This document shows, piece after piece, positions 17,529-26,454 of a DNA stretch of 64,000 bases; positions within the stretch are counted from its first letter, which is position 1; every line of letters begins with the position of its first letter. The translations under genes and the position numbers were made by a program. The notes under the pieces were generated by a model that saw only the letters and a list, made by a program, of their open reading frames with translations, had not been told where the DNA came from and did no database searches. The DNA is taken from positions 248,001-312,000 of the forward strand of contig NZ_JAALLN010000003.1 of assembly GCF_011751075.1 (NCBI RefSeq), written 5' to 3'. The DNA is from Flavobacterium poyangense. GTDB taxonomy: Bacteria > Bacteroidota > Bacteroidia > Flavobacteriales > Flavobacteriaceae.

Positions 17529-17960
17529 TTACTCGCTGAAATATGATTTTGCAAAATCCCGTGCAAAATCTTCTAATTTGACTTTCCTTAAAATGTTTTT
17601 TATAGTAGTCTTCATATAACAATCCGGTTCCTTGACTATCCTGCATTTCGATAAAACCGTGTGCGGTCAGTTCATTAAATTCAATTTCTAGCCAATTAGA
17701 CAAGAGTTATTCGTTTGTTAAAACGACCTATTCCAATTCTTTTTTATTGATGGCTTTGCCAATAGCAGCGTCAATTTTATTTAGAGAAATTTCATCACTG
17801 GCTATATGCACTCTTGAGAAATTCAAGATCAAACATATTTGCAATAGCTGCTTTTCTTTGTGGGGTACTGTTAATGACCATCACATTATGTCCGTTTAGC
17901 AATAACTTTTTTACAAGTGGTTCTCCCAGATTGATGATAGAAACTGTTAAAGCAATTTTG
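17529..17960 (-). pseudogene. Decayed NmrA/SDR-type NAD(P)-binding protein gene
   Basis: Pieces of one NmrA-like protein are readable in different frames. Near 17959-17830: KIALTVSIINLGEPLVKKLL then NGHNVMVINSTPQRKAAIANM, the nucleotide-binding N-terminus with the start codon lost and the GxxGxxG motif damaged. Near 17800: a late segment (VHIASDEISLNKIDAAIG) in another frame. At 17700-17590: AHGFIEMQDSQGTGLLYEDY. After a further frame change: KVKLEDFARDFAKSYFSE and a stop at 17529. The middle of a normal protein of about 290 residues is missing. The gene is inactive. It neighbours an MFS exporter and an AraC regulator. Confidence 0.8.
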
Positions 17961-17979
17961 TATCTGATTAGTTACTAAT

Positions 17980-19191
17980 TTATTGAAGTTCCTTTTTCGA
18001 TGATTGAAGAAGGCTAAGGATGGCCAGTAAGCAGCTAAACGCCCCAAATAGGTAAATGGACTGATAGCTAAACCAACCTGCGATTAAACCGGCAATTGGG
18101 CCTGCTAATCCTAGTGCGAGATCAAAAAAGGCTGCATAAGCTCCAAGAGCTGTTCCTCTCATTTGTGGAGGGACTTTTCGTATAGCCAAGACACCAAGAG
18201 CGGGAAAAACAAGAGAAAATCCGATGCCGGTTAAGGCGCATCCTAAAATTGCAATCCAGCCATTAGGAGAAAGACCGATACATAACTGGCCAATAATTTC
18301 AATTAAAATAGAAACGATCGCGACCTTAAACCCACCAAAACGATCCGGATAAGAAGAAAAAAGTATGCGGGTCAGTATGTAGCACCCTCCAAAAAGCAGA
18401 AATCCAAAAGAAGTACCGCCCCAGTTTTTTTGAGTAAACAATAAGGCAATAAAGGACGCGATACAGGCAAAAGCAATGGAAGAAAAGGCTAGTGCTAATC
18501 CTTGTGGGAACACTTTACTGATTACCTTGTAAAAAGGAGTTCTGATGTGTCCTTTATGTACAGGAACTGCAGGCAATTGTTTGGCAGCTGCCCAGCTGAT
18601 CAGTGCTAATAGTAGAATGGTTGTGAAAGCAATTGTGGTACCCGATTGGACAATCCATAGACTCAATGGTGCGCCTATTGCAATTCCTGCGTACATAGCG
18701 ATGCCGTTCCAGGTCATTACTTTACCTGAATTCTCCTGGCCCAGAAGCCCGATTCCCCAGGTCAGCATTCCGGTTACCAAAAAGCTTTCGGCTATTCCGT
18801 GTACTATTCGGGATGCGACTAACAAGCCAAGAGACAGTAAAGGATATGTTTTGCATACACTGGCCAGTATATAAAAAAGACCGGCCAGTAGAACTAATAA
18901 AATGCCGCGCTGAGCACTAATTTTTGAACCTAGAACATCTGTGGTTTTTCCGGCGTAGGCACGGGTAAGTAAAGTGGCGAATGCTTGCAGGCCAATGATA
19001 AGGCCAACAGTAAGATTGCCAAAGCCCAGTTCTTGTTTTACGAAGCCCGGTAGTATTCCTAAAGATACTCCAATCGTAATGTAGACACCTAATACGGTTA
19101 CAACAATAAAAGTGAGGAGTTTTGTTGTAGCACCGGATTGAAAATTTTGTTTGTAATTGCCATTGTTTGTGATGGCGCTTTTTTCTGTCAT
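17980..19191 (-). CDS. MFS transporter (YhhS/YfcJ-like)
   Basis: 403 residues, about 12 membrane segments. ITIGVSLGILPGFVKQELGF at helix 1, RAYAGKTTDVLGSKISAQRG in the loop between helices 2 and 3 and the motif SRIVHGIAESFLVTGMLTWG point to the YhhS/YfcJ (arabinose-exporter-like) group. Likely an inner-membrane drug or sugar exporter. It follows the AraC gene by 58 bases on the same strand and is probably under its control. Downstream lies only the NmrA remnant. Confidence 0.85.
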   Translation of the reverse strand: MTEKSAITNNGNYKQNFQSGATTKLLTFIVVTVLGVYITIGVSLGILPGFVKQELGFGNLTVGLIIGLQAFATLLTRAYAGKTTDVLGSKISAQRGILLVLLAGLFYILASVCKTYPLLSLGLLVASRIVHGIAESFLVTGMLTWGIGLLGQENSGKVMTWNGIAMYAGIAIGAPLSLWIVQSGTTIAFTTILLLALISWAAAKQLPAVPVHKGHIRTPFYKVISKVFPQGLALAFSSIAFACIASFIALLFTQKNWGGTSFGFLLFGGCYILTRILFSSYPDRFGGFKVAIVSILIEIIGQLCIGLSPNGWIAILGCALTGIGFSLVFPALGVLAIRKVPPQMRGTALGAYAAFFDLALGLAGPIAGLIAGWFSYQSIYLFGAFSCLLAILSLLQSSKKELQ

Positions 19192-19249
19192 AATTTTGCT
19201 TTATATTATTTGATAATTTTATAAGGCAAAATTAGTAGAGCAGTACGTC

Positions 19250-20119
19250 TTAAGGGGTGTTAATAGCAGGGTTGGTATTGGACAAATTATGGTTTTGTAA
19301 TCTAAATTCAGTTGCGGTTATGCCAATATTCTTTTTGAAGAACCGGGAAAAGTAAGTATGATCTTCGTAACCCAATTCAAAAGCAATCTGTTTAACATCT
19401 AGTTCTGTATAGTATAACAATCGTTTAGCTTCTAAAAGGATCGTCTGCTGAATCCAATAACTTACAGTAAAACCTGTAATCTGTTTTACGATTTCATTTA
19501 AGTATAAAGGAGTAATATTTAATAAAGAGGCATACACCTGTACTTGTTTGTATTCTTTATATCTGGCTTGTACCAGTTGTTTGAATTGATTAACGGTGTG
19601 GTTCTTTTGCCCGCTGATACTATTTTTAGAACTGTGCTCCTGAATTAGTGCTCCCGCAAGAAGACCGGCTATCGTATCGACCAGAGAGTATTCTATCTGA
19701 TCTTGAAAAAACTCACTTTTCTGTTTTATCAGAGTTTCAATTATAGGAATTAGTGAAAACAATGAGTTGTCATCTGTTAGTTTGATTCCCTGATTCGTAT
19801 TTAAATGGGTGTTAAAAATTTTGGTATATTTCTCTGAAATTAAAAGTGGATCCATAAAAAGAAACCACCCTTTGCATTTATGCTGGCTTAGATAACAGTG
19901 AACTTGTCCCGGTGCCACAAAATAGGCACAGGAACCGGACATGGTAATTTGTTTGAAATCCAGCTCCCAAAGAAAAGTTCCCTCTGTTTGTACAATAAAC
20001 ATATAATGGTCATCACGATGGGGTAATTGAGCATTTGCTGAAAGTTCACCAAATGGAGCAATGTGTATTCCTATGGTTTTCATTTCATCTCTGTGGATCT
20101 CAATGTAGGGTAGGCTCAT
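19250..20119 (-). CDS. AraC-family transcriptional regulator
   Basis: 289 residues. The N-terminal cupin-like half contains LPHRDDHYMFIVQTEGTFLW and AYFVAPGQVHCYL. The C-terminal AraC domain (about 190-280) has YASLLNITPLYLNEIVKQIT and VKQIAFELGYEDHTYFSRFF, ideal helix-turn-helix spacing. It is located just upstream of the MFS exporter in the same direction and is the likely local regulator of that exporter. Ligand unknown. Confidence 0.85.
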   Translation of the reverse strand: MSLPYIEIHRDEMKTIGIHIAPFGELSANAQLPHRDDHYMFIVQTEGTFLWELDFKQITMSGSCAYFVAPGQVHCYLSQHKCKGWFLFMDPLLISEKYTKIFNTHLNTNQGIKLTDDNSLFSLIPIIETLIKQKSEFFQDQIEYSLVDTIAGLLAGALIQEHSSKNSISGQKNHTVNQFKQLVQARYKEYKQVQVYASLLNITPLYLNEIVKQITGFTVSYWIQQTILLEAKRLLYYTELDVKQIAFELGYEDHTYFSRFFKKNIGITATEFRLQNHNLSNTNPAINTP

Positions 20120-20226
20120 AGTGCAATTCAGATTAAGAATTCGGCAGAGAATAAAATGTATGGGTCTCTTCTTTAAGTAAAGATACTATAATTGGCTGTT
20201 TCTTCTAATTTGATGACATCTTATTT

Positions 20227-20373
20227 AAGTGTCCGAAACCTAGGTTATGATTGACTTTGTCTTATTCTTAATATGCCTGTTTATGATGGAATGGCAGCCC
20301 TGGAGGGGCGTTGTATTTATAGATGGAATTTAAAATAATGATGTTAAGCTCCGGAGGAGCGGCATGTTCAATT
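20227..20373. repeat. Dispersed GC-hairpin repeat, copy 1
   Basis: About 147 bases in the gene-free gap 20120-20517. It contains GCCCTGGAGGGGC and GCTCCGGAGGAGC, two short GC palindromes about 50 bases apart, within a conserved AT-rich frame (TTGACTTTGTCTTATTCTTA, TTTATAGATGGAATT). A second copy at 31945 matches it over its full length at roughly four bases in five by eye. Confidence 0.8.
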
Positions 20374-20517
20374 TATTTTTTGCTTAATCCACAAGTTTTG
20401 CATCTGATCCGGATTTTCGTGTTGATCCGGAGAAAACGAATAAATGACCGGCTGCCTTTTGAGGTTTTGGCAGAAAAAAAAATGATATTTCTTTGTTAAA
20501 AAGAAATTAGTGAAAGT

Positions 20518-20775
20518 TTATTCCTCCTTTTCTAAATTATCGACCGCAGAAATCTGATCCAATATATTGGTTTGGTTAGGAGAAATGTAGTTTTTTACTT
20601 CGCTTGCGTTTTCTTTTTTGAAAAGAATGTCTAATGCATTGTACAATCTTAACAAAACTTCCTTGTCTTCTTTTTCAATTTCTAAGGCAGTATTAAAATT
20701 AAAAACGTAATTATTCGAATTGCGTACTTCTACTTTTATCGTTTTTGATGTGATTTTAAATTTGACTATATCCAT
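20518..20775 (-). CDS. Small hypothetical protein
   Basis: 85 residues, no signal or membrane segment. The N-terminal half looks beta-rich (VKFKITSKTIKVEV, NYVFNFNTALEIE), the middle is a helix (EVLLRLYNALDILF) and the C-terminus is acidic. No family recognised. It is transcribed toward the repeat region and lies next to tRNA-Met. The coding pattern is convincing but the function unknown. Confidence 0.5.
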   Translation of the reverse strand: MDIVKFKITSKTIKVEVRNSNNYVFNFNTALEIEKEDKEVLLRLYNALDILFKKENASEVKNYISPNQTNILDQISAVDNLEKEE

Positions 20776-20856
20776 TGTTTGTAAATTACTTAGTTGACAA
20801 AACGCTGTTTTATAGGGATTTATTGTTGTCGCTTTTGAAACAAAATCCCAATAAAA

Positions 20857-20886
20857 AACCCCTAATCAATTGATGATTAGGGGGTT
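20857..20886 (-). terminator. Terminator of tRNA-Met
   Basis: A 12-bp stem (AACCCCTAATCA, 20857-20868, against 20874-20886 with one bulged G). On the minus strand the stem ends GGGG followed by TTTTTTATT, seven bases downstream of the mature tRNA 3' end. Confidence 0.85.
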
Positions 20887-20892
20887 ATTTTG

Positions 20893-20966
20893 TAGCGAGG
20901 ACGGGAGTTGAACCCGTGACCTCAGGGTTATGAATCCTGCGCTCTAACCAACTGAGCTACCTCGCC
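20893..20966 (-). tRNA. tRNA-Met (CAT)
   Basis: 74 bases fold into a complete cloverleaf. The acceptor stem GGCGAGG pairs with CCTCGCT (one G-T pair), with discriminator A. The D-arm is GCTC/GAGC, the anticodon stem CAGGA/CCCTG with loop TTCATAA, and the T-arm ACGGG/CCCGT. The anticodon is CAT. The acceptor does not look like initiator or tRNA-Ile2, so elongator methionine is the best call. CCA is not encoded. Confidence 0.92.
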
Positions 20967-21121
20967 AAGACTGCTATCAGGAATCATTCCCTCATTGCGG
21001 GTGCAAAGATAGAAATAATATTAAAGCAAACAAGCATAAAATGAAGAAAAAAAAATATTTTTAAAAATGCATTGTTTTCGGACATATATTCTTATATTTC
21101 CAAAAAAAATAAAAGTAGCTC

Positions 21122-21514
21122 ATGGATACAAAAATACGTTACGAAATCGAGTTTCCCATAAATTCTTCGCCGCAACTATTATATCAATATATATCAACTC
21201 CGTCTGGTTTATCAGAATGGTTTGCCGATAATGTAAACTCAAGAGGAGAATTTTTTACTTTTATCTGGAATGATTCGCAGGAAAAAGCACGTCTGGCTTC
21301 TAAGAAAACAGGTGAAAAAGTAAAGTTTAAATGGGTTGATGAGAGTAGTAAGGATACGGAGTACTTTTTTGAATTGCATATTTTAGTCGATGAATTGACT
21401 AAAGATGTATCATTAATGGTAGTCGATTTTGCTGAAAAAGAAGAAGTTAGCGAAGCTAAACAATTGTGGGAAAATCAAATCTCAGATTTGAAACATCTTA
21501 TAGGATCTGTTTAG
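21122..21514 (+). CDS. START-like domain protein
   Basis: 130 residues. IRYEIEFPINSSPQLLYQYI at the N-terminus, GLSEWFADNVN after the first helix and the long C-terminal helix (EEVSEAKQLWENQISDLKHL) match the START-like/AHSA1-type family conserved in Bacteroidota. It probably has a hydrophobic ligand pocket, cytoplasmic; the ligand is unknown. It precedes the class IV aminotransferase on the same strand by 54 bases. Confidence 0.85.
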   Translation: MDTKIRYEIEFPINSSPQLLYQYISTPSGLSEWFADNVNSRGEFFTFIWNDSQEKARLASKKTGEKVKFKWVDESSKDTEYFFELHILVDELTKDVSLMVVDFAEKEEVSEAKQLWENQISDLKHLIGSV

Positions 21515-21568
21515 TAAAAGTCTATTTTAAGCCTTATATTTGCCCTGAACAAAATTCAGGGTTTTTTT

Positions 21569-22408
21569 ATGATCAATTTTAATGGAAACATAGTAGCACA
21601 GGACGAGAATGTATTAACTCAAAATCGTGCTTTTTTGTATGGAGATGGTGTTTTTGAAACACTAAAAATAATCAACAACAAGATATTGTTTCTTGAAGAT
21701 CATTATTTCAGACTGATGGCCTCCATGCGAGTGGTGAGAATGGAAATTCCAATGAATTTTACAATGGAGTATTTTGAAGAGCAGGTTTTAAAAGTAATCC
21801 GTGAAAATAAATTTTCGGCAGCTGCAAGAGCGCGAATTACCGTTTTTAGAAATGATGGAGGTTTGTATTTGCCAAAAACAAACGATGTTTCGTTTTTAAT
21901 TCATGCAACTGCTCTGGAAAACGCTTTGTATAGCTTAAATAAGGCTTCTTATGAAGTTGATTTGTATAAAGATTTCTATGTGGCCAAACAATTGTTATCG
22001 TCCATTAAAACGACTAATAAGTTAATTAATGTTACGGGGAGTATATTTGCTCACGAAAATGGTTTGGACAATTGTATTCTGGTAAATGATTCTAAAAACG
22101 TGGTTGAGGTGCTACAAGGCAATCTGTTTATGGTTGTGGGTAAAAAACTAAGTACGCCACCCGTTTCTGAAGGTTGTCTGAACGGTGTAATGCGTAAGCA
22201 AATTTTAGCATTGGCTAAAAAAGTAGAAGGGATAGAGGTGGTTGAAGAAATAATCTCACCTTTTGATCTTCAAAAAGCAGACGAGTTGTTTTTGACAAAT
22301 GTAATCACAGGAATACAACCGATAACTAAATACCGAAAAAAAGAGTTTACAAGTAATCTGGCTCATTTGTTAGTGCAGAAACTAAACGAGTCCATATCTG
22401 AAAATTAA
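21569..22408 (+). CDS. Class IV aminotransferase (BCAT- or PabC-like)
   Basis: 279 residues of fold-type IV PLP enzyme. Near the N-terminus are RAFLYGDGVFETLKI and LEDHYFRLMASM. The PLP Lys lies in SSIKTTNKLINVTGS. Then NGLDNCILVNDSKNVVEVLQ precedes the GNLF motif, and ELFLTNVITGIQPITKYR closes the site. These fit either a branched-chain aminotransferase or 4-amino-4-deoxychorismate lyase; the short length and lack of the BCAT-specific arm leave the reaction open. Its stop codon overlaps that of convergent yqgE (22405-22408). Confidence 0.85.
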   Translation: MINFNGNIVAQDENVLTQNRAFLYGDGVFETLKIINNKILFLEDHYFRLMASMRVVRMEIPMNFTMEYFEEQVLKVIRENKFSAAARARITVFRNDGGLYLPKTNDVSFLIHATALENALYSLNKASYEVDLYKDFYVAKQLLSSIKTTNKLINVTGSIFAHENGLDNCILVNDSKNVVEVLQGNLFMVVGKKLSTPPVSEGCLNGVMRKQILALAKKVEGIEVVEEIISPFDLQKADELFLTNVITGIQPITKYRKKEFTSNLAHLLVQKLNESISEN

Positions 22409-22965
22409 TTCAGATATGGATTTTCAGGTGCATTAGACCAAATAAGGTAATCTCCTCCCAACTCAATTATTTGCTCTTTCCAAAAATGAGTGGTGGATTT
22501 TCCAATAATTTTGTTTTTGTAATTGTTATCAGCAATAATCCACGAGTTTCCTTGCATTTCATTTTCGAGTTGATTTTCATCCCAACCGGTATAACCCAGG
22601 AAAAAACGAATATTATTTTTGTTAATAGATCCGTTGTTTATTAAGTCCTTAGTCGATTCAAAATCACCTCCCCAATAAATGCCATTAGAAATTTCAACAC
22701 TATTCGGGATCAATTCCGGAATATTGTGAATGAAATAAAGGTTGTCCTGTTCTACAGGTCCTCCATTATATATCTTGAAAGAAGCTTCGATCTCAGGTAT
22801 CAGGTCATTAATAGTGTACTTTAAAGGTTTATTAATGATAAAACCTATTGATCCTTCTTTGTTATGGTCTGCTAATAAAATTACCGATCTGTTAAAAGAT
22901 AAATCTCCAATTATTGAAGGCTCGGCAATAAGCAGGTGTCCTTTTTTTAATTTTTCTGAAATCAT
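22405..22965 (-). CDS. yqgE: YqgE/AlgH family protein
   Basis: About 186 residues from the ATG at 22963-22965. The frame extends to 23049, but the family starts at ISEKLKKGHLLIAEPSIIGD and the extension overlaps the HU terminator region. Conserved FNRSVILLADHNKEGSIGFI, GGPVEQDNLYFIH and FLGYTGWDENQLENEM identify UPF0301/YqgE. Structure is known for homologues, molecular function is not. The terminal bases overlap the convergent aminotransferase. Confidence 0.9.
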   Translation of the reverse strand: MISEKLKKGHLLIAEPSIIGDLSFNRSVILLADHNKEGSIGFIINKPLKYTINDLIPEIEASFKIYNGGPVEQDNLYFIHNIPELIPNSVEISNGIYWGGDFESTKDLINNGSINKNNIRFFLGYTGWDENQLENEMQGNSWIIADNNYKNKIIGKSTTHFWKEQIIELGGDYLIWSNAPENPYLN

Positions 22966-23037
22966 ACGGTTACAATTTTTATTAAATTTAGTTATAAAAT
23001 TTCTAAAAACCCAAATAAAATCGTTAAAGCGTACAAA

Positions 23038-23061
23038 AAAACCCTCCATATGGAGGGTTTT
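23038..23061 (-). terminator. Perfect palindromic terminator of the HU gene
   Basis: AAAACCCTCCAT (23038-23049) is immediately followed by its exact complement (23050-23061). The minus strand continues into a T-tract at 23040-23035. Confidence 0.85.
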
Positions 23062-23093
23062 GATTATATTATAAGTTTAGAGAACTTTCTTAC

Positions 23094-23366
23094 TTAGTTC
23101 ACTGCACCTTCTAATTCAGCACCAGCTTTAAATTTTACTACATTTTTAGCAGCAATTTTGATAGTTTTTCCAGTTTGTGGATTTCTACCGTCTCTTGCAG
23201 CTCTCGCAGATACTGACCATGATCCGAAACCTACTAATGAAATTCTTCCTCCTTTTTTCAAAGTAGTCCCTACATTACCTAAAAAAGACTCCAAAGCTAA
23301 TTTAGCCGCAGCTTTAGTAATTCCTGCATCAGCAGCGATAGCATCGATTAATTCTGATTTGTTCAT
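23094..23366 (-). CDS. HU-family DNA-binding protein
   Basis: 90 residues, full length. MNKSELIDAIAADAGITKAA at the start, GRISLVGFGSWSVSARAARD leading into the DNA-binding arm, and GRNPQTGKTIKIAAKNVVKF, which matches the arm consensus GRNPxTGxxI and the following strand. A nucleoid-associated protein that bends DNA as a dimer. It has its own promoter (23413-23442) and terminator (23038-23061), so it is monocistronic. Confidence 0.95.
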   Translation of the reverse strand: MNKSELIDAIAADAGITKAAAKLALESFLGNVGTTLKKGGRISLVGFGSWSVSARAARDGRNPQTGKTIKIAAKNVVKFKAGAELEGAVN

Positions 23367-23412
23367 AATAATTAGTTATTAATTGTTGGTTAAAAAATAA
23401 ATTGTTAATACA

Positions 23413-23442
23413 CAAATTTAGTAGGAAATCCGTTCCTTGCAA
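23413..23442 (-). promoter_or_regulatory. Promoter of the HU gene
   Basis: Minus strand: TTG at 23442-23440, 19-base spacer, TAAATTTG at 23420-23413. Leader about 40 bases. Confidence 0.7.
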
Positions 23443-23547
23443 GTGTTTTCCATAGATTTAGCAAAAATTGTTGATAACTTGCTTTTTTTGTTCATAAAGC
23501 GTGTTATTTGTCGACTAAAACAGGTAAAAACCCCTGTTTTATTGGAC

Positions 23548-24495
23548 TTAATGAACCTTTGCTGCCTCAGAAAAAGTGATCCCATTTAGCAATTCTGCCA
23601 CCTGCATTCTCTTTTTTCCGGGTAATTGCAAACTTAAAAGCTGAATAAAGCCTTCTTTAACTGCAATTTTGATCTCTTTTTTGCTGCTAATCAAGCTTCC
23701 GACTTCATAAGAATGGGGCTCGGAAACTAGTTTGGCTTCGTATATTTTGATGCTTAATTCCTCATTTTTATCATTCAGAAAACACCATGCTGCCGGATAC
23801 GGACTCAAACCGCGAATCAGATTGTTGATCTCTTCGCCCGATTTTGTCCAGTCGATCTTGCAGTTTTCTTTGTTTAATTTGTAAGCTGTTTTTATGTCAG
23901 CATTGTCTTCCTGAATAGTTGTTGTGATATTTCCTTTTTCAATAACCTGTAAAGTGTCAATTACAGTCTGGCTTCCTAAGTGCATTAATCGATCGTGTAA
24001 TTGTCCTGCATTTTCTGCTGGATCAATTGCGATTTCTGAATTAAGGATCATTGCCCCGGTATCTATTTTGTCATCGATAAAGAAGGTAGTAACCCCGGTT
24101 TTGGTTTCTCCGTTAATAATAGCCCAGTTGATCGGTGCTGCACCGCGGTAATTTGGCAATAAAGATGCGTGGAGGTTAAAAGTGCCTAAAGCCGGCATTT
24201 CCCAAACTACTTTTGGAAGCATTCTAAAAGCAACAACAATTTGTAAATTGGCATTTAGCGCTTTTAATTCTGTTAAAAAACCTTCGTCTTTTAGATTGGT
24301 AGGTTGTAATAAAGTCAGGTTGTTTTCGAGTGCGTATTCTTTTACTGCGGAATATTTTATCTTTTGTCCGCGTCCCGCTGGTTTATCGGCAGCAGTGATA
24401 ACACCTACTACATCGTAATTGTTTTTGATAATGGTGTCCAGAATGCCAACCGCAAATTCCGGAGTTCCCATAAATATAATTCTTAATTTTTCCAT
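23548..24495 (-). CDS. fmt: Methionyl-tRNA formyltransferase
   Basis: 315 residues. RIIFMGTPEFAVGILDTIIK at the N-terminus, the formyl-tetrahydrofolate site FNLHASLLPNYRGAAPINWA (about 105-125) and FFIDDKIDTGAMI give the catalytic Asn-His-Asp set. The C-terminal OB-like domain follows (KEGFIQLLSLQLPGKKRMQV). It formylates initiator Met-tRNA in the cytoplasm. Its ATG overlaps the stop of recQ by one base (TAATG), so the two are translationally coupled. Confidence 0.97.
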   Translation of the reverse strand: MEKLRIIFMGTPEFAVGILDTIIKNNYDVVGVITAADKPAGRGQKIKYSAVKEYALENNLTLLQPTNLKDEGFLTELKALNANLQIVVAFRMLPKVVWEMPALGTFNLHASLLPNYRGAAPINWAIINGETKTGVTTFFIDDKIDTGAMILNSEIAIDPAENAGQLHDRLMHLGSQTVIDTLQVIEKGNITTTIQEDNADIKTAYKLNKENCKIDWTKSGEEINNLIRGLSPYPAAWCFLNDKNEELSIKIYEAKLVSEPHSYEVGSLISSKKEIKIAVKEGFIQLLSLQLPGKKRMQVAELLNGITFSEAAKVH

Positions 24496-26390
24496 TATGT
24501 TTTTAAAGTGTAAGTGTTGTTGGATTGTATGATAATGTGATTGTTTTCTAATAATTCCTGAAGCACCAAAATAACATCCTTACTGTCCAGTTTTATTTGG
24601 GACTGAATTTCTCTAGATGTCAAAGAAGCAGATTTTAATAAAAACAGAATTTTATCGGCTATAGAATCGGCTTCGGTTATTTTGTCTTTTTTTGTGATGC
24701 AATAGGAGCAAACCCCGCAATTTGATTCTGCTTTTTCTCCAAAATAATCCAGAATTAAACGGTTTTTACAGGTTTTGTCCTCTTTTATATAATGAAGAAC
24801 AGACAAAAGTTGGTCTTTTTTAAGCTGATTTTGTTTTTCCAGATATTTTGATACTCTGTTTATGGTGCGATCATCTTCCCGAACTTCGTTAAATAATATA
24901 GTGGCGTCGTTGTTTTTAGATTTGTATTCGATGATTTCTTTGTCTCTTAATTTTTCTAAAACAAGCGTAACCTGCTCTTCGGTATGGTTTGATTTTTTTG
25001 CAATGAGTGAAAGATTAAAAGGAACTTTCATTTCGTGTATTCCCGGATAGGTTCTCAAAATAGCCAAAATGATTTCTTCGTCATTTCGATTCAGACTCAT
25101 ATAGCGAATCACTTCTTTCGACTCGATTAGAAACTGCATCGTTATTTTTTCTGAGAATTCCTGAGACATGGTAATAATACTTTGCTGGTTTAGAAACTGC
25201 AAAGCATTGTATGTTTTTAAAGTAGGGAAGTCGTATTTCTGACAGAAATGATTCAGTTTAAAAGAAAAAGAATCATCTAAACCTTCTCCATATGCGATCT
25301 GAAAATAATTGCAAAGTTTGATGTAAACGGCATTCAGGAATTTTTTGTCGGGCAAAATACTCAAGAATTGCTGTTCGGTCTGGTTGGTGTCTGATGGGCT
25401 GGTTAGTAATACAGCAAAAGATTTGCCTCCATTTCTTCCTGCTCTTCCGGATTCCTGGTAATAATTTTCTATGTTTTCCGGTAGCTGGGTGTGAATAACC
25501 GTTTTTACATTGTCTTTGTCAATTCCCATCCCAAATGCATTTGTTGCTACAATGACCTGTGCTTGTTCGGACATCCACAACTGCATGTTTTTGTCTTTTT
25601 CTTTAGACGAAAGACCACCGTGATAATAAGTGGCTCTAAAACCCAATGATTGTAATTGTGTTGAAATGTTCAAACACGATTTTCTATTGCGAACGTATAT
25701 AATAGAAGGTTGCGGGTTTTTCTTTAAGATTTGTTCGACACGATACAGTTTGTCCTCCACTTCAAAAACCATGTAGGCAATATTTTCTCTTGCAAAAGAC
25801 TGCTGGAAAAATTTAGTGTCTTTTAGATTGAGCTGTGTTTTGATGTCTTCTGCAACTCTGGGCGTTGCGGTAGCGGTCAAGGCTAAAAAAGGAATTTTGG
25901 GGAAGAATTTTTTAAGCTCAGAAATTTTCAGATAGGCCGGACGAAAATCGTGTCCCCATTGCGAAACACAATGCGCTTCGTCTATCGCGATTAGATTTAT
26001 GGGGAGGTTTTTAATTCGTTCTAAAATCCAATCTGATTGTAGTCTTTCCGGAGAGAGGTATAAAAACTTGTAATTTCCGTATTGACAATTGTCCAGAAGA
26101 TCAATGATTTCTTCGGTGTGAATTCCACCGGTAAGTGCAATCGCTTTGATTTCTCTTTTCTGTAAATTGGCAACCTGATCTTTCATTAGCGCGACCAAAG
26201 GCGAGATCACCAGGCAAATTCCTTCCTGCATCATAGCCGGAACCTGGAAACAAATAGACTTTCCACCACCCGTTGGCAACAGGGCAAAAGTATCCTGACC
26301 GTCTAAAACCGAATCAATAATTTCTTTTTGCAGCGGTCTGAAACTGTCATGTTTCCAATATTTTAATAGAATTTCCTGCGCTTCGGGCAT
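24495..26390 (-). CDS. recQ: RecQ-family ATP-dependent DNA helicase
   Basis: 631 residues. Q-motif region FRPLQKEIIDSVLDGQDTFA, Walker A LLPTGGGKSICFQVP, DEAH box IAIDEAHCVSQWGHDFRP, motif III ALTATATPRV, motif VI YYQESGRAGRNG. The RecQ C-terminal zinc site is present (TCKNRL about 545, NCGVCSYC about 565). The C-terminal 50 residues form a short winged-helix-like piece and no clear HRDC domain is seen. It unwinds 3'-tailed DNA in repair. It is upstream of and coupled to fmt. Confidence 0.95.
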   Translation of the reverse strand: MPEAQEILLKYWKHDSFRPLQKEIIDSVLDGQDTFALLPTGGGKSICFQVPAMMQEGICLVISPLVALMKDQVANLQKREIKAIALTGGIHTEEIIDLLDNCQYGNYKFLYLSPERLQSDWILERIKNLPINLIAIDEAHCVSQWGHDFRPAYLKISELKKFFPKIPFLALTATATPRVAEDIKTQLNLKDTKFFQQSFARENIAYMVFEVEDKLYRVEQILKKNPQPSIIYVRNRKSCLNISTQLQSLGFRATYYHGGLSSKEKDKNMQLWMSEQAQVIVATNAFGMGIDKDNVKTVIHTQLPENIENYYQESGRAGRNGGKSFAVLLTSPSDTNQTEQQFLSILPDKKFLNAVYIKLCNYFQIAYGEGLDDSFSFKLNHFCQKYDFPTLKTYNALQFLNQQSIITMSQEFSEKITMQFLIESKEVIRYMSLNRNDEEIILAILRTYPGIHEMKVPFNLSLIAKKSNHTEEQVTLVLEKLRDKEIIEYKSKNNDATILFNEVREDDRTINRVSKYLEKQNQLKKDQLLSVLHYIKEDKTCKNRLILDYFGEKAESNCGVCSYCITKKDKITEADSIADKILFLLKSASLTSREIQSQIKLDSKDVILVLQELLENNHIIIQSNNTYTLKT

Positions 26391-26454
26391 TGGTCTTGTT
26401 TTAAAGTTAAAAAATTTAGAAATCAGTTTCTAGTTTTACAACTTTAAAACAGGC

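Noticed and set aside
17342-17566. 74-codon minus-strand frame
   Set aside because: It overlaps the terminator and the decayed NmrA end, and its sequence does not resemble a real protein.
22966-23049. N-terminal extension of YqgE
   Set aside because: It runs into the HU terminator and lacks family conservation; the ATG at 22965 fits the family.
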